Assembly: GCF_036227105.1 (NCBI RefSeq) | Contig: NZ_CP109434.1 | Span: 2,546,001-2,610,000, forward strand | Reading direction: 5' to 3' | Origin: Amycolatopsis sp. NBC_01488 | GTDB taxonomy: Bacteria; Actinomycetota; Actinomycetes; Mycobacteriales; Pseudonocardiaceae | DNA length: 64,000 nt | Part shown: positions 8,355 through 16,917 of the stretch, one piece after another | Layout: each line of letters opens with the position of its first letter | How positions within the stretch are numbered: the first letter of the stretch is position 1 | Program-made: the position numbers and the translations under genes | Notes under the pieces: generated by a model | The model's input: the letters and a program-made list of their open reading frames with translations, nothing else | The model's database searches: none | What the model was told of the DNA's origin: nothing

Positions 8355-8930
8355 ACGCAGGAGCGCCAGCAGCAGCGCTCCGAACACCCAGCCGGCTGCC
8401 GCGCCGAACGTGTTGTTCATGAGGTCGTCCACGTCGAAGATGCGGTAGGCGTACGGCGCCGTCCCGAAGTTGGCCGTGACCTGCGTTACCTCGATCGACA
8501 GCGAGGCCGCGAAGCCGATCAGGACCGTTCCGGTCAGGCCTCGGCGCCACAGCAGCCGGGCGAACACCCCGAGCGGGACGAACAGCAGCACGTTCAAGCA
8601 CGCCTGCTGGAACGTCTGCGTCGTGAACCACTGCGACAGCGGCTCGCCGTGCTTCAGCAGCTCCGTGTGCATGTCGGTGATCCACTGGAACGGGTGCAGC
8701 TGCACCGTCTGGCTCAGCCGGCGCGTGCCGGGGCCGGGCAGCGGCAGGAAGACGACCGCCAGGGTCATGCAGCCGTACAGCAGCACCGCCGCCGTGGTCG
8801 CGATGCCGCGCAGGCGCAGGCCGCCGTACCGGGCCAGCTGCGTGATCAGCTGCGGCACCAGCACCACGGCCCACAGCGCCAGGAAGCCGATGAACCCGTA
8901 CTGCAGGGCGGTGACCTGTGCGTTCGTCAT
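8295..8930 (-). CDS. VanZ family membrane protein, 211 aa
   Basis: Five or so membrane helices with the VanZ signature set: NVLLFVPLG (helix 3), SLSIEVTQ (helix 4) and the conserved acidic loop FDVDDLMNNTFGAAAG before the last helix. VanZ of Tn1546 gives low-level teicoplanin resistance; most VanZ-like proteins have unknown roles in the envelope. I chose ATG 8930 (MTNAQVTALQYGF), at the first helix. An upstream start at 8996 would add 22 polar residues, and no ribosome site is convincing for either. The tail after the last helix (QPARSERVHLAQPR) overlaps the opposite-strand small ORF at 8178-8354. Confidence 0.85.
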   Translation of the reverse strand: MTNAQVTALQYGFIGFLALWAVVLVPQLITQLARYGGLRLRGIATTAAVLLYGCMTLAVVFLPLPGPGTRRLSQTVQLHPFQWITDMHTELLKHGEPLSQWFTTQTFQQACLNVLLFVPLGVFARLLWRRGLTGTVLIGFAASLSIEVTQVTANFGTAPYAYRIFDVDDLMNNTFGAAAGWVFGALLLALLRSPIGVQPARSERVHLAQPR

Positions 8931-9023
8931 GCCATCGACGTTATGGATCTCGACCCGGGAGCCGCTTCGGTCGAAGAGCCCGACGCCATCGGCCACTCGG
9001 CCGACCGGCGCCGGGCCGATCGG

Positions 9024-9134
9024 TCAGTCGTCTTCGCTTTCCTCGGAACGCTCCGAGCGCCACGCGCTGAACACCGTGCCGCCGATCATCAGCACGACGA
9101 CGGCCAGCACCACGAGTACGACTTCGATGCCCAT
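9024..9134 (-). CDS. 36-aa single-span membrane peptide
   Basis: ATG 9134 has a purine-rich GTGGGGGAA in front. The 36-residue product is one membrane helix (about residues 4-22) followed by SAWRSERSEESEDD, an acidic tail. No family is recognised. It lies downstream of nothing on the same strand within 400 bp, so it is probably monocistronic. The compact layout (start signal, helix, charged tail) resembles many actinobacterial small membrane proteins, but expression is unproven. Confidence 0.55.
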   Translation of the reverse strand: MGIEVVLVVLAVVVLMIGGTVFSAWRSERSEESEDD

Positions 9135-9220
9135 GTTTCCCCCACTTGCCGGATCGATCGCCTCATCGCGTCCGAGTTGATGGGTGTTACCGAACGCTCG
9201 GCGCGTGCGAGCCTGCCCGG

Positions 9221-9454
9221 ATGGTCTTCTCGATGTGGGTTGCGCCACAAGCGCGCGGCCGCGGCGTGGCCGCGCGGCTCATCGACGCCGTCCGCGAGGC
9301 GGCCGAGGAAGCCGGCGCCGAAGCGATCGGACTGCACGTCTTCGAGGGGAACGACCGTGCGCGACGGGTCTACGAGCGACTCGGCTTCGTCCTCACCGGC
9401 GAGTCCGAAGTCATCACCGAGAAGGGAGACGTAACCGGATGCGGCTTGCGCTGA
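9221..9454 (+). pseudogene. GNAT acetyltransferase remnant (C-terminal half only)
   Basis: The frame encodes the acetyl-CoA-binding half of a GNAT enzyme: SMWVAPQARGRGVAARLID (motif A, Q/RxxGxG/A type) and then GNDRARRVYERLGF (motif B), ending TGCGLR. The N-terminal strands and helices that precede motif A in full-length enzymes (some 70-80 residues) are absent. The DNA upstream is the opposite-strand small membrane gene and its promoter. There is no ribosome site at the ATG 9221. I read it as a truncated relic, although a leaderless short product cannot be excluded. Confidence 0.6.
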
Positions 9455-9518
9455 CCCGGGAATGACCACGACGCTCGGCACGTCGAAGTCTTGTGCAGGG
9501 GCAACGAAAGGAACGCTC

Positions 9519-10598
9519 ATGGCTCCGGTCCGGGTCGGCATCGTCGGGCTCAGCGCGAACGGCGGCTGGGCCGCCACCGCGCACGTGCCCGCGCTGGCCG
9601 CCGTGGACGGCTACGAGCTCCGCGCGCTGAGCGCGAGCAGTGCCGAGTCGGCGCGGGTGGCCGGGGAGAAGTACGGCGTGCCGCTGACCTTCGGCGACAC
9701 CGGGGAGCTGGCACGGCACCCGGAGGTCGACCTGGTCGTCGTCGCGGTGAAGGTGTCCGAGCACCGGGCGCTGATCGAGCCCGCGCTCGCGGCGGGCAAG
9801 CAGGTGCTCAGCGAGTGGCCACTCGGCGTGAGCCTCGCCGAAACCGAGGCGCTGGCCGAAGCCGCTCGAGGGAAACCGACTGCCGTCGGCCTGCAGGGCC
9901 GCTCCGCACCCGCGTTGCGCTACCTGCGCGACCTCATCAAGGACGGGTACGTCGGCCGCGTGCTCTCGACGTCGTTGATCGGTTCGGGCGGCAACTGGGG
10001 GCCGTCGGTCCGGGCCGGGCGCGACTACCAGCTGCACCCCGAAGGCGGGGCGACCATGCTGACCATCCCGTTCGCGCACACCGTCGACGCCTTCGACATG
10101 GTGCTCGGCCGGTTCGCCGAGCTGTCGGCGACGATGGCGACCGTCCGGTCGCGGGTGCGCGACGAGGTCACCGGCGACTCCGTCCCGATGACCGCGCCGG
10201 ACCAGATCGCCGTCACCGGCGTGCTGACCGGCGGCGCCGTCGTGTCGCTGCACCTGCGCGGCGGGTCGTCGCCCGCCACGGACTTCCACTGGGAGATCAA
10301 CGGCACCGAGGGCACCCTGGTCGTCACCGCCGCGGACCCGCTGTTCTGGATCGCGAAACTGACGCTGCGCGGCAGCCGGACCGGCACGCTGGAGAAGCTC
10401 ACCGTGCCGACCCGGTACGAGCTGCCGCAGCTGGCCGGGCGCAGCGCCGAGCCGTCGTACAACGTCGCGCACGCCTACGCGCGGCACCTCAAGGGTGACC
10501 TGCCGGACTTCGCGCACGCGCTGCGCGTGCACCGCGTGCTCGACGCCGTCCAGCGGTCGGCCGACGCCGGGACGCGGATCTACCCGGACGCAGAGTAA
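9519..10598 (+). CDS. Gfo/Idh/MocA family oxidoreductase, 359 aa
   Basis: NAD(P)-dependent dehydrogenase or reductase of sugars or related polyols. The Rossmann fold opens with VRVGIVGLSANGGW. The family's EKP-type triad position reads SEWPLG, the form found in the Gal80-like branch. The C-terminal beta-sheet domain includes GGATMLTIPFAHTVD, where the histidine is the likely catalytic residue. I chose ATG 9519, which follows AAAGGAA; the in-frame ATG at 9462 has no ribosome site. Gal80-like members may be sensors rather than enzymes, so catalysis is likely but unproven. No sugar genes flank it. Confidence 0.85.
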   Translation: MAPVRVGIVGLSANGGWAATAHVPALAAVDGYELRALSASSAESARVAGEKYGVPLTFGDTGELARHPEVDLVVVAVKVSEHRALIEPALAAGKQVLSEWPLGVSLAETEALAEAARGKPTAVGLQGRSAPALRYLRDLIKDGYVGRVLSTSLIGSGGNWGPSVRAGRDYQLHPEGGATMLTIPFAHTVDAFDMVLGRFAELSATMATVRSRVRDEVTGDSVPMTAPDQIAVTGVLTGGAVVSLHLRGGSSPATDFHWEINGTEGTLVVTAADPLFWIAKLTLRGSRTGTLEKLTVPTRYELPQLAGRSAEPSYNVAHAYARHLKGDLPDFAHALRVHRVLDAVQRSADAGTRIYPDAE

Positions 10599-10649
10599 CT
10601 GTTACCGGCGGTTGTAGCTTTTCCGCGAACACCGACTTACTCTCGGGTG

Positions 10650-11429
10650 ATGGACGACGTTGTCTATGACCGCGAGGGCCACGGCGAGCCGCTGGTCCTG
10701 ATCCACGGCATCGGCCACCGCCGTCAGGCGTGGACGCCGGTGTTCCCGCTGCTCACGCCGCATCGCGACGTCATCGCGGTGGACCTGCCGGGCTTCGGCG
10801 AGTCGCCCGAGCCGGCCGGCGGGTACGGCATCGAACCCGCGCTGGTGATGTTCAAGGAGCTCTTCACCGAGCTGGGCCTCGACCGCCCCCACGTCGCGGG
10901 CAACTCCCTCGGCGGGCTGCTGTCGCTGGCGCTCGGCCAGGCCGGGCTCGTCCGCAGCGTCACGGCGCTGTCGCCGGCCGGGTTGTGGAACCGGACGCAG
11001 AAGATGTACGCGATCGCCACGCTCAAGGCGCACCGCGCGCTCGCCCAGCGCACGCCGCCGCACGTCGTGCGCCGCATCGCCGCGACGGCGGCCGGGCGCA
11101 AGGCGCTGACCGGGATGATCGTCGGGAAGCCGGGCCTGCTCACACCGGACGCCGTCGTCGAGGACGCCCACGCGCTCGCGACCGCGCCGGGCTTCGAGCC
11201 CACCGCCGCGCAGTCCCGCGGGGACTTCCGCTTCACCGGCCCGGTCACCGGCGTCCCGGTGACGATCGCGTGGGCCGAGCACGACCGGATCCTCGCCCGG
11301 CCTCGCGTCGCCGACCTGCGGAAGATCGCTCCGAACGGGACCTTCCGGCTGCTGCCGGGCTGCGGGCACGTGCCGATGAACGACGACCCGGCGCTCGTCG
11401 CGCGGGTGCTGCTCCAGGGCAGCCGCTAG
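10650..11429 (+). CDS. Alpha/beta hydrolase, 259 aa
   Basis: Alpha/beta-hydrolase fold with a complete triad in order: oxyanion segment HGIGHRRQAW (about residue 18), nucleophile elbow GNSLGG (serine near 90), acid in WAEHDRI (about 211) and the final histidine in GCGHVPMNDDP (about 240). It resembles epoxide-hydrolase/haloperoxidase-like or MhpC-type members; the substrate is unknown. GTG 10647 and ATG 10650 are alternative starts. It stands alone between the Gfo/Idh gene and the nucleotidase gene. Confidence 0.85.
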   Translation: MDDVVYDREGHGEPLVLIHGIGHRRQAWTPVFPLLTPHRDVIAVDLPGFGESPEPAGGYGIEPALVMFKELFTELGLDRPHVAGNSLGGLLSLALGQAGLVRSVTALSPAGLWNRTQKMYAIATLKAHRALAQRTPPHVVRRIAATAAGRKALTGMIVGKPGLLTPDAVVEDAHALATAPGFEPTAAQSRGDFRFTGPVTGVPVTIAWAEHDRILARPRVADLRKIAPNGTFRLLPGCGHVPMNDDPALVARVLLQGSR

Positions 11430-11543
11430 ATGACATTCGCTTTACGTCCGTCTTTTGACCCTGGCAGCTGATCCGCTCGCGAGGCAGAATCCTCCGCCGT
11501 GCGCCCTTATGGGGACGTTGGGCGCGAATCGGAGGAAACACGC

Positions 11544-13238
11544 ATGAAGCTTTCAACCCGGCTCGTGGTGCTCGCCGCGGCCGCGCTGGCGACGACGGCG
11601 GTCACCACCGCACCCGCATCCGCGGGCCAGCGCCCGGACCCCACCACCGACGTCCGGATCATCACGTTCAACGACTTCCACGGGAACCTGGAGCCGCCAT
11701 CCGGCTCCAGCGGCCGCGTGACGCAGTCGGACGGGACCACAGTGGACGCCGGCGGCGCCGCTTACCTGGCGACGCACGTGAAGCAGCTCCGCTCGCAGGT
11801 GCGCAACTCGCTCGTGCTGTCCGCCGGGGACAACGTCGGCGCGTCGCCGCTGACCTCGGCGCTGTTCCACGACGAGCCGACCATCGACTTCCTGGACCAG
11901 CTCGGCGTGAGCGCGTCCGTCGTCGGCAACCACGAGTTCGACGAGGGTTACCAGGAACTGCAGCGCATGCAGTTCGGCGGCTGCCACCCGACGGACGGTT
12001 GCCAGTTCGACAAGACGTTCAAGGGCGCAAACTTCCCGTTCCTCGGGTCCAATGTGTACTTCACCAACGGCCTGCCCGCGCTGTTGCCGTTCACCGTCAA
12101 GTTCGAAGGCGGCGTGCCGATCGGCATCATCGGTGCCACGCTGAAGGACCTCCCGACCGTCGTCACGCCCGAGGCCATCAAGGGCCTGAAGTTCGGCGAC
12201 GAGGTGGAGGCGATCAACCGCACCGCCGACCTGCTCGACTTCTTCGGCGTCAAGTCCCAGGTCGTGCTGCTGCACCAAGGCGACAGCACCGAGATCGAAG
12301 GCCCGAACGACTGCAGGGTGCTGCCCGGCCCGGCCACGGCGATCGCCAAGGCGGTGACGCCGAAGGTCGACGCGATCTTCACTGGCCACAGCCACCAGCA
12401 GTACAACTGCGTCGTCAACGACCCAGCCGGCCAGCCGCGCCCGGTCATCCAGGGTGCGTCGTTCGGCCGCCTGTTGTCCGTCGTGGACCTGAAGATCGAC
12501 CTGAAGACGCGTGACGTCGTCCGCTCGGCGACGCAGGCGGACAACGAGATCGTCACGCGCACGGTCACCCCGGACCCGGCCGTCGCGGCGCTGGTCGCCG
12601 ACGCCAAAGCGAAGTCGGCGCCGATCGCGAACAAGCAGGTCGGCACCATCACCGCGGACCTGCCGGCGGCGGGCAACGCGGCCGGTGAGTCCTTGCTCGG
12701 GGACGTCATCGCCGACGCGCAGCTCGCGGGCACCCAGAGCAACAACGCGGTCATCGCGATGACCAACCCGGGCGGCATCCGCGCCGACCTGACGTATAAA
12801 TCGTCCGCGAACGGCGAGGGCGATGGCGTGGTGACCTACGGCGAGGCGTTCACGGTCCAGCCGTTCTCGAACATCATGCAGACGATCACGCTGACCGGCG
12901 CGAACCTGAAGAACGTGCTGGAGCAGCAGTGGGCGCCGGGCGTGAACCCGAAGTTCCTGCAGATCTCGAGCTCGCTGCACTACAGCTACTCGGCGTCGGC
13001 GCCGCAGGGTTCGCGGGTCTCGAACATCACGGTGAACGGCACGCCGGTCGACCCGGCGGCGACGTTCCGCGTGTCGGTGAACAACTTCCTCGCCGCCGGC
13101 GGGGACGGCTTCACCGAGTTCACCAAGGGCACGAACCTGGCCGGCGGGCCGGTCGACCTGGACGCGCTGGTCGCGTACCTGGGCGCCCACCCGAACCTGG
13201 CCCCGCCCGCGGCGGACCGGATCACGAAGCTGCCGTAA
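11544..13238 (+). CDS. Secreted 5'-nucleotidase / UshA-like phosphoesterase, 564 aa
   Basis: Exported metallophosphoesterase that hydrolyses nucleotides outside the cell. The signal peptide is residues 1-27 (MKLSTRLVV..., Ala-rich core, cleavage after ASA). The catalytic domain carries all metal motifs: ITFNDFHGNLE, GDNVGASP, GNHEFDEG, HQGD and GHSHQQYN. The C-terminal 5_nucleotid_C domain (about 360-560) supplies nucleotide binding. There is no membrane anchor, so release to the medium is likely. ATG 11544 has GGAGG eight bases in front. A short inverted repeat CGCCC/GGGCG sits in the 5' leader. Its role is probably scavenging of phosphate and nucleosides. Confidence 0.92.
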   Translation: MKLSTRLVVLAAAALATTAVTTAPASAGQRPDPTTDVRIITFNDFHGNLEPPSGSSGRVTQSDGTTVDAGGAAYLATHVKQLRSQVRNSLVLSAGDNVGASPLTSALFHDEPTIDFLDQLGVSASVVGNHEFDEGYQELQRMQFGGCHPTDGCQFDKTFKGANFPFLGSNVYFTNGLPALLPFTVKFEGGVPIGIIGATLKDLPTVVTPEAIKGLKFGDEVEAINRTADLLDFFGVKSQVVLLHQGDSTEIEGPNDCRVLPGPATAIAKAVTPKVDAIFTGHSHQQYNCVVNDPAGQPRPVIQGASFGRLLSVVDLKIDLKTRDVVRSATQADNEIVTRTVTPDPAVAALVADAKAKSAPIANKQVGTITADLPAAGNAAGESLLGDVIADAQLAGTQSNNAVIAMTNPGGIRADLTYKSSANGEGDGVVTYGEAFTVQPFSNIMQTITLTGANLKNVLEQQWAPGVNPKFLQISSSLHYSYSASAPQGSRVSNITVNGTPVDPAATFRVSVNNFLAAGGDGFTEFTKGTNLAGGPVDLDALVAYLGAHPNLAPPAADRITKLP

Positions 13239-13276
13239 GTCCGGTTCTTCCAAGACGCCGGGCCGACAATGGACCC

Positions 13277-13603
13277 ATGCCGACTTGGGAAGACGTCGTA
13301 CGCCTGGCCTCGGAACTGCCCGAGGTCGAGGCGTCGACCTGGTACCGCACGCCCGGGCTGAAGGTCGCGGGCAAGGGTTTCGCGCGGCTGCGCACCGAGG
13401 CCGAAGGCGGCCTGGTCGTGATGTGCGGGCTCGACGAGAAGGCCGCGTTGCTGGATTCCGGCGACGCGGCCTTCTTCACGACACCGCACTACGACGGTTC
13501 CGGCTCGATCATCGTCGACCTCGGGAAGGTCGACGTCGATCAGCTGCGCGAGCTGCTCGAAGAGGCGTGGCGGTTGAAGGCGCCTTCCCGGCTCACCAGG
13601 TGA
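13277..13603 (+). CDS. MmcQ/YjbR family DNA-binding-like protein, 108 aa
   Basis: Small alpha/beta protein of the MmcQ/YjbR (CyaY-like fold) family. Typical features are the N-terminal helix TWEDVVRLASELPEVEAS, the TPGLKVAGKGFARLR strand pair and the C-terminal SIIVDLGKVDVDQLRELLEEAW helix. The biological role of the family is not known; DNA binding was proposed from structure. The stop overlaps the convergent acetyltransferase gene by 11 bases. It is monocistronic, following the nucleotidase by 38 bp. Confidence 0.85.
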   Translation: MPTWEDVVRLASELPEVEASTWYRTPGLKVAGKGFARLRTEAEGGLVVMCGLDEKAALLDSGDAAFFTTPHYDGSGSIIVDLGKVDVDQLRELLEEAWRLKAPSRLTR

Positions 13604-14129
13604 GTTCGCCCTTGAGCATGCTCATCAGGATCATGTCGTGGCGCTCGCCGTCGAGGCCGACGAACGACTCGCGGTGCCGGCCCTCTTCGACGAAGCCGAC
13701 CTTCCGGTAGACGTGCCGGGCGACCTCGTTCTCGGCGACGACCCAGAGCGTGATCTGGTGCAGGCGCATGCTGGTGAAGCCGTAGCGGCACATCAGCCGC
13801 ACGGCCTCGGTGCCGTAGCCGCCGCCGTTGCGGTATTCGCCGTCGCCGATGTAGACGTCCAGCGTGGCCTCGCCGACTTCGGGCTCGGCGTCGCGCAGGT
13901 CGATGATGCCGATGAGGGCGCCTGCCGCCTTGGCCTCGATCCCGAGCACCACCAGCTTGTACTCGTTGACCGGGCGTTCTTCGGCGCGCTTGCGCACCTG
14001 GGCGAGCGACCTCGGGTGACCGCTCTCCATCCACCGCCCGACCTCGGGATCGGTCCCCCACGCGTGGATCTTCTCCGCGTCCTCCGGTTCGAGCGCGCGC
14101 AGCCGGACGAGCTCCCCCTCGAGCAGCAC
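13593..14129 (-). CDS. GNAT acetyltransferase, RimJ/RimL-like, 178 aa
   Basis: N-acetyltransferase of the RimJ/RimL group. It opens with the typical GELVRLRALEPEDAE. Motif A reads YIGDGEYRNGGGYGTEAVRL and motif B reads LWVVAENEVARHVYRKVGF, followed by the usual EEGRHRESFV ending. Members acetylate protein N-termini, antibiotics or small amines; the acceptor here is unknown. The start is GTG 14129 with GGGGGAG in front. It follows the F420-family gene by 8 bases, so the two are co-transcribed. Confidence 0.87.
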   Translation of the reverse strand: MLLEGELVRLRALEPEDAEKIHAWGTDPEVGRWMESGHPRSLAQVRKRAEERPVNEYKLVVLGIEAKAAGALIGIIDLRDAEPEVGEATLDVYIGDGEYRNGGGYGTEAVRLMCRYGFTSMRLHQITLWVVAENEVARHVYRKVGFVEEGRHRESFVGLDGERHDMILMSMLKGELTW

Positions 14130-14137
14130 TTCTCCCC

Positions 14138-14515
14138 CTAGTCCCGCTTCAGCAGCAGGAAGTCGTGGACGTTCAGCAGGCCGAGGAACTGCCGCACGGG
14201 CGTCGGCATCGCTCGGCGCGACTCATCATGCACGAGCCGGGGCGAATGCACGCGGTAATTTCGCCGCTGCGTGATCACCGTGCAACTCTCCGCGGCCAGC
14301 ACGTTCTTCACCCAGTCCGTGTCGGGTCCGTAGGTGAGCGCGACGACGAAGCCGTCGGCCGTGCGGAAGACGTTCAGGGGCGTCCGGTACTCCTTGCCGG
14401 ACTTCCGTCCCTTGTGGACGATCATGCCGAACCCGGGGGCCCAGCCCACGACGTACTTGTTGATCCGGTTGGTCACCACGCGGTTGAAGCGGGCGAGTCC
14501 CTTGGGTAGCACCAT
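14138..14515 (-). CDS. Nitroreductase family deazaflavin (F420)-dependent oxidoreductase, 125 aa
   Basis: Split-beta-barrel protein of the Ddn/AOR family, which uses the cofactor F420H2. The diagnostic segments are IVHKGRKSGKEYRTPLN (F420 phosphate binding) and the VALTYGPDTDWVKNVLAA stretch. The length is near the minimum for the family. M. tuberculosis Ddn reduces quinones and activates nitroimidazoles; the natural substrate here is unknown. It is the first gene of a two-gene unit with the RimJ/RimL-like acetyltransferase. Confidence 0.88.
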   Translation of the reverse strand: MVLPKGLARFNRVVTNRINKYVVGWAPGFGMIVHKGRKSGKEYRTPLNVFRTADGFVVALTYGPDTDWVKNVLAAESCTVITQRRNYRVHSPRLVHDESRRAMPTPVRQFLGLLNVHDFLLLKRD

Positions 14516-14602
14516 ACCGCGATAATATCAACGGTCGATGAATTCATCGACCGGATGACCCCGCTTCCCGGCTCGGGGTCGCCCGATGGTGGGATATGGC
14601 GC

Positions 14603-15253
14603 ATGTCGACCGCATGGCCGCTGCGCCAGGCCCCGGAAGCGCCGGTCATCATCGCGCTGGCCCTGGTGAATGACCCCGACGCGCTCGGCTTCGTCGTGCT
14701 GGACGACGAGGACGACTGGTTCATCAGCGACGGCACCGAGCTGTCCGACGACGTCATGGTCAACCGCGAGAGCTTCGGCAAGATGTCGGTGCGGGAGGCG
14801 CTCGAGCTGCTGCCGCAGCTGGCCGCGCTGGCCACCCTGCCGACGGGCATGGCCGCCGACTGGGACCCCGAGCGCCGCACCTGGCTGCTGTCGTCGGTGA
14901 CCGGGTCCGACGACGAGGACGAGGACATGCGGCTGCTCACCCAGCGCCGCGCGGCCTGGGAGTTCGAGGGCTCGCCGGACGACGAAGCCCAGATCAGCAC
15001 CGGTCTCACCGAGATCCCGACCGGCCCGCAGCAGCCGGTGCGCGCGGTCCGCCAGGTCGTCCGCGAACCGGACGGCACCTGGCTGTTCGTCGGCTTCGAG
15101 GTCCCCGAGGCGGAGGACTTCGAGGTCGAAGGCCTGGAGCTGGAGCACGTCGCGAACCTGTACCCGGACGTCCGGACGGTGCTGAAGGCCGCGCCGGGCC
15201 AGGTGTACGACCGCGCCACCCCGGACGCCGAGTGGGAGCTCGTCGAGGGCTAG
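14603..15253 (+). CDS. Acidic hypothetical protein, 216 aa
   Basis: I do not recognise a family. The protein is soluble and strongly acidic, with runs such as LDDEDDW and TGSDDEDEDMR and no signal peptide or membrane segment. Two similar halves are hinted at, each with a ...WLF/WLLSS... strand. ATG 14603 was chosen because the sequence turns into a normal start there; the in-frame 16-residue extension upstream is low in coding character. The end overlaps the convergent P450 gene by 4 bases. A cytosolic role is all that can be inferred. Confidence 0.75.
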   Translation: MSTAWPLRQAPEAPVIIALALVNDPDALGFVVLDDEDDWFISDGTELSDDVMVNRESFGKMSVREALELLPQLAALATLPTGMAADWDPERRTWLLSSVTGSDDEDEDMRLLTQRRAAWEFEGSPDDEAQISTGLTEIPTGPQQPVRAVRQVVREPDGTWLFVGFEVPEAEDFEVEGLELEHVANLYPDVRTVLKAAPGQVYDRATPDAEWELVEG

Positions 15254-16449
15254 AGCTTGATCGGCAGGTGGAAGAGCCCGCGCGTGATCGGGCTCGGCCA
15301 CCACGTGAGTTCTGCTTCGGGCACCGCGAGCCGCGCGGTCGGCAGTCGGCGCAGCACGGTCTCGAAGGCGACATCGGCCTGGAGCCGGGCCAAAGCCGCG
15401 CCGATGCACAGGTGCGGCCCGGCGCCGAACGCGATGTGCCGCCGATCGTCCTGCCGGCGTCCTGGCCGGAACGCGTCCGCGTCGTCGAACGCCGCGGGGT
15501 CGCGGTTGGCCGCCAGCACCGAGACGAGGATCGGGTCGCCCGGCCGCATGACCTGCCCGCCGACCTCGACGTCCTCGGTCGGGAAACGCCACGTCGCGTT
15601 CTGCAGCGGGGCGTGCAGTCGCAGCGTCTCCTCGATGACGTCGGCCCGGTGGGCCGGGTCGGTGCGTGCCTTGGCAGCCTCGTCCGGGTGGGTCAGCAGC
15701 GCGAGCGCGCCGGTCGAGATGAGCCCGACCGTCGTTTCGTGGCCGCCGATGAGGATCAGGAAGGCCGTCGACGTCACCTCGTCGGCGGAGAGCGTGCCCG
15801 CGGCTTCCTGCGCGACGAGGTCGCTGATCAGGTCGGTGCCGGGCGTCGCCCGCTTGGCGTCGACGACCTCGGTGACCAGCCGTTCCAGCACGTCGGTGGC
15901 GTCGCGGACCTTAGAGCCGTCGGTGTCGTCGGCCGAGTCGATGACGAGCGACCACTCGTGGACGTCTTCGCGGTACTGCTCCGGCACGCCGAGCAGGTCG
16001 CAGATGATCGCGATCGGCAGCGGGTAGGCCAGCTCGGTGACGAGGTCGCCGTGCCCGCGTGCCTCGATGGCGCCGACCAGCTCGTCGGTCACCCGCTGCG
16101 CGCGCTCGCGCAGGTTCCCCATCCGGCGCGGGCCGAACGCGCCGGCGCAGGCGCGGCGCAACCGGACGTGGTCGGGCGGGTCGGCGTTGATCATGCTGGA
16201 GGCGAGCGACGGCCGGTGGTCGAGCGGCAGGCCCATGCCCGAGCGTTGCCACTCCTCGTTGCCGGCGAACGGGCTCTTGACCAGGGCGGGGTGGTTGAGC
16301 GCCAGCACGGCGTCGTCGTACCGCGTGATCAGCCAGGCCCACGTGCCGGTCGGGAAGGCGAGCCGGTGCGGTGGCCGTCCGCGCAACCAGGCGTAGGCCG
16401 GCGAGGGGTCGCGATCGAAGTCCGGACCGAACAGCGCGGGCTCTCCCAT
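15250..16449 (-). CDS. Cytochrome P450, 399 aa
   Basis: Soluble bacterial class I P450. The I-helix oxygen-activation motif is GGHETT (about residue 233), the K-helix ExxR is EETLR (about 272) and the heme loop is FGAGPHLCIGAALAR with Cys348. The acidic residue before the threonine is Glu (HETT), the common variant. There is no membrane anchor, and no ferredoxin or reductase gene is adjacent, so it must draw electrons from elsewhere. The substrate is not predictable; the isolated position argues against a biosynthetic cluster. ATG 16449 begins the usual short N-terminal segment. Confidence 0.92.
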   Translation of the reverse strand: MGEPALFGPDFDRDPSPAYAWLRGRPPHRLAFPTGTWAWLITRYDDAVLALNHPALVKSPFAGNEEWQRSGMGLPLDHRPSLASSMINADPPDHVRLRRACAGAFGPRRMGNLRERAQRVTDELVGAIEARGHGDLVTELAYPLPIAIICDLLGVPEQYREDVHEWSLVIDSADDTDGSKVRDATDVLERLVTEVVDAKRATPGTDLISDLVAQEAAGTLSADEVTSTAFLILIGGHETTVGLISTGALALLTHPDEAAKARTDPAHRADVIEETLRLHAPLQNATWRFPTEDVEVGGQVMRPGDPILVSVLAANRDPAAFDDADAFRPGRRQDDRRHIAFGAGPHLCIGAALARLQADVAFETVLRRLPTARLAVPEAELTWWPSPITRGLFHLPIKL

Positions 16450-16566
16450 GCCGCCACCCTGCCTGGGAAAGATTCTCCGCGACAAGTGTCCCGGCGCGGC
16501 TTCGCCCGTTCGTCCTTACAGTGAAAGCCGGCGATCGGCGCCGGCCAGTACCCGTGAGGAGCAGCC

Positions 16567-16917
16567 ATGCCCCAGTACGCCGCCATCATCTACGCCACCG
16601 ACATCGACCCGACCAAGCCCGAGGCCGCGGACCTGATGAAGGACTACAACGAGTTCGGCGAGGGCGCCCAGGCCGTGATCCGCGGCGGCGCGGCGCTGTA
16701 CCCCACGGCGACCGCGACGACGGTCCGCGTCACCGGCGGCAAGGGCGGCGACGTCGTCACCAGCGACGGCCCGTACGCGGAGACGAAGGAAGCCCTGACC
16801 GGCTTCTACCTCATCGAGTGCGCCGACCTCGACGAAGCCGTCAAGGTCGCGTCGCGCATCCCGGGCGCCTGGGACGGCGCGATCGAGGTCCGGCCGGTCG
16901 TCGACTTCGGCCAGTGA
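16567..16917 (+). CDS. YCII-related / DGPF-domain protein, 116 aa
   Basis: A ferredoxin-like-fold protein of the YCII family in its DGPF form; the name-giving motif is present as SDGPYAETKEALTGFYLIE (about residues 60-78). DGPF proteins are habitually encoded next to ECF42 sigma factors. Their function is unknown; an enzymatic or signal role upstream of the sigma factor has been suggested. ATG 16567 has GAGGAGC in front. Its stop overlaps the GTG of the sigma gene (GTGA), so the pair is translationally coupled. Confidence 0.9.
   Translation: MPQYAAIIYATDIDPTKPEAADLMKDYNEFGEGAQAVIRGGAALYPTATATTVRVTGGKGGDVVTSDGPYAETKEALTGFYLIECADLDEAVKVASRIPGAWDGAIEVRPVVDFGQ

Noticed and set aside
1..8996. VanW and VanZ genes as part of a glycopeptide-resistance cluster
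   Set aside because: No vanHAX, vanRS or vanY genes in the window; both are common stand-alone families.
9146..9454. Complete GNAT gene starting at 9146
   Set aside because: The first 25 codons match no GNAT strand and overlap the promoter of the opposite small gene; only motif A onward aligns.
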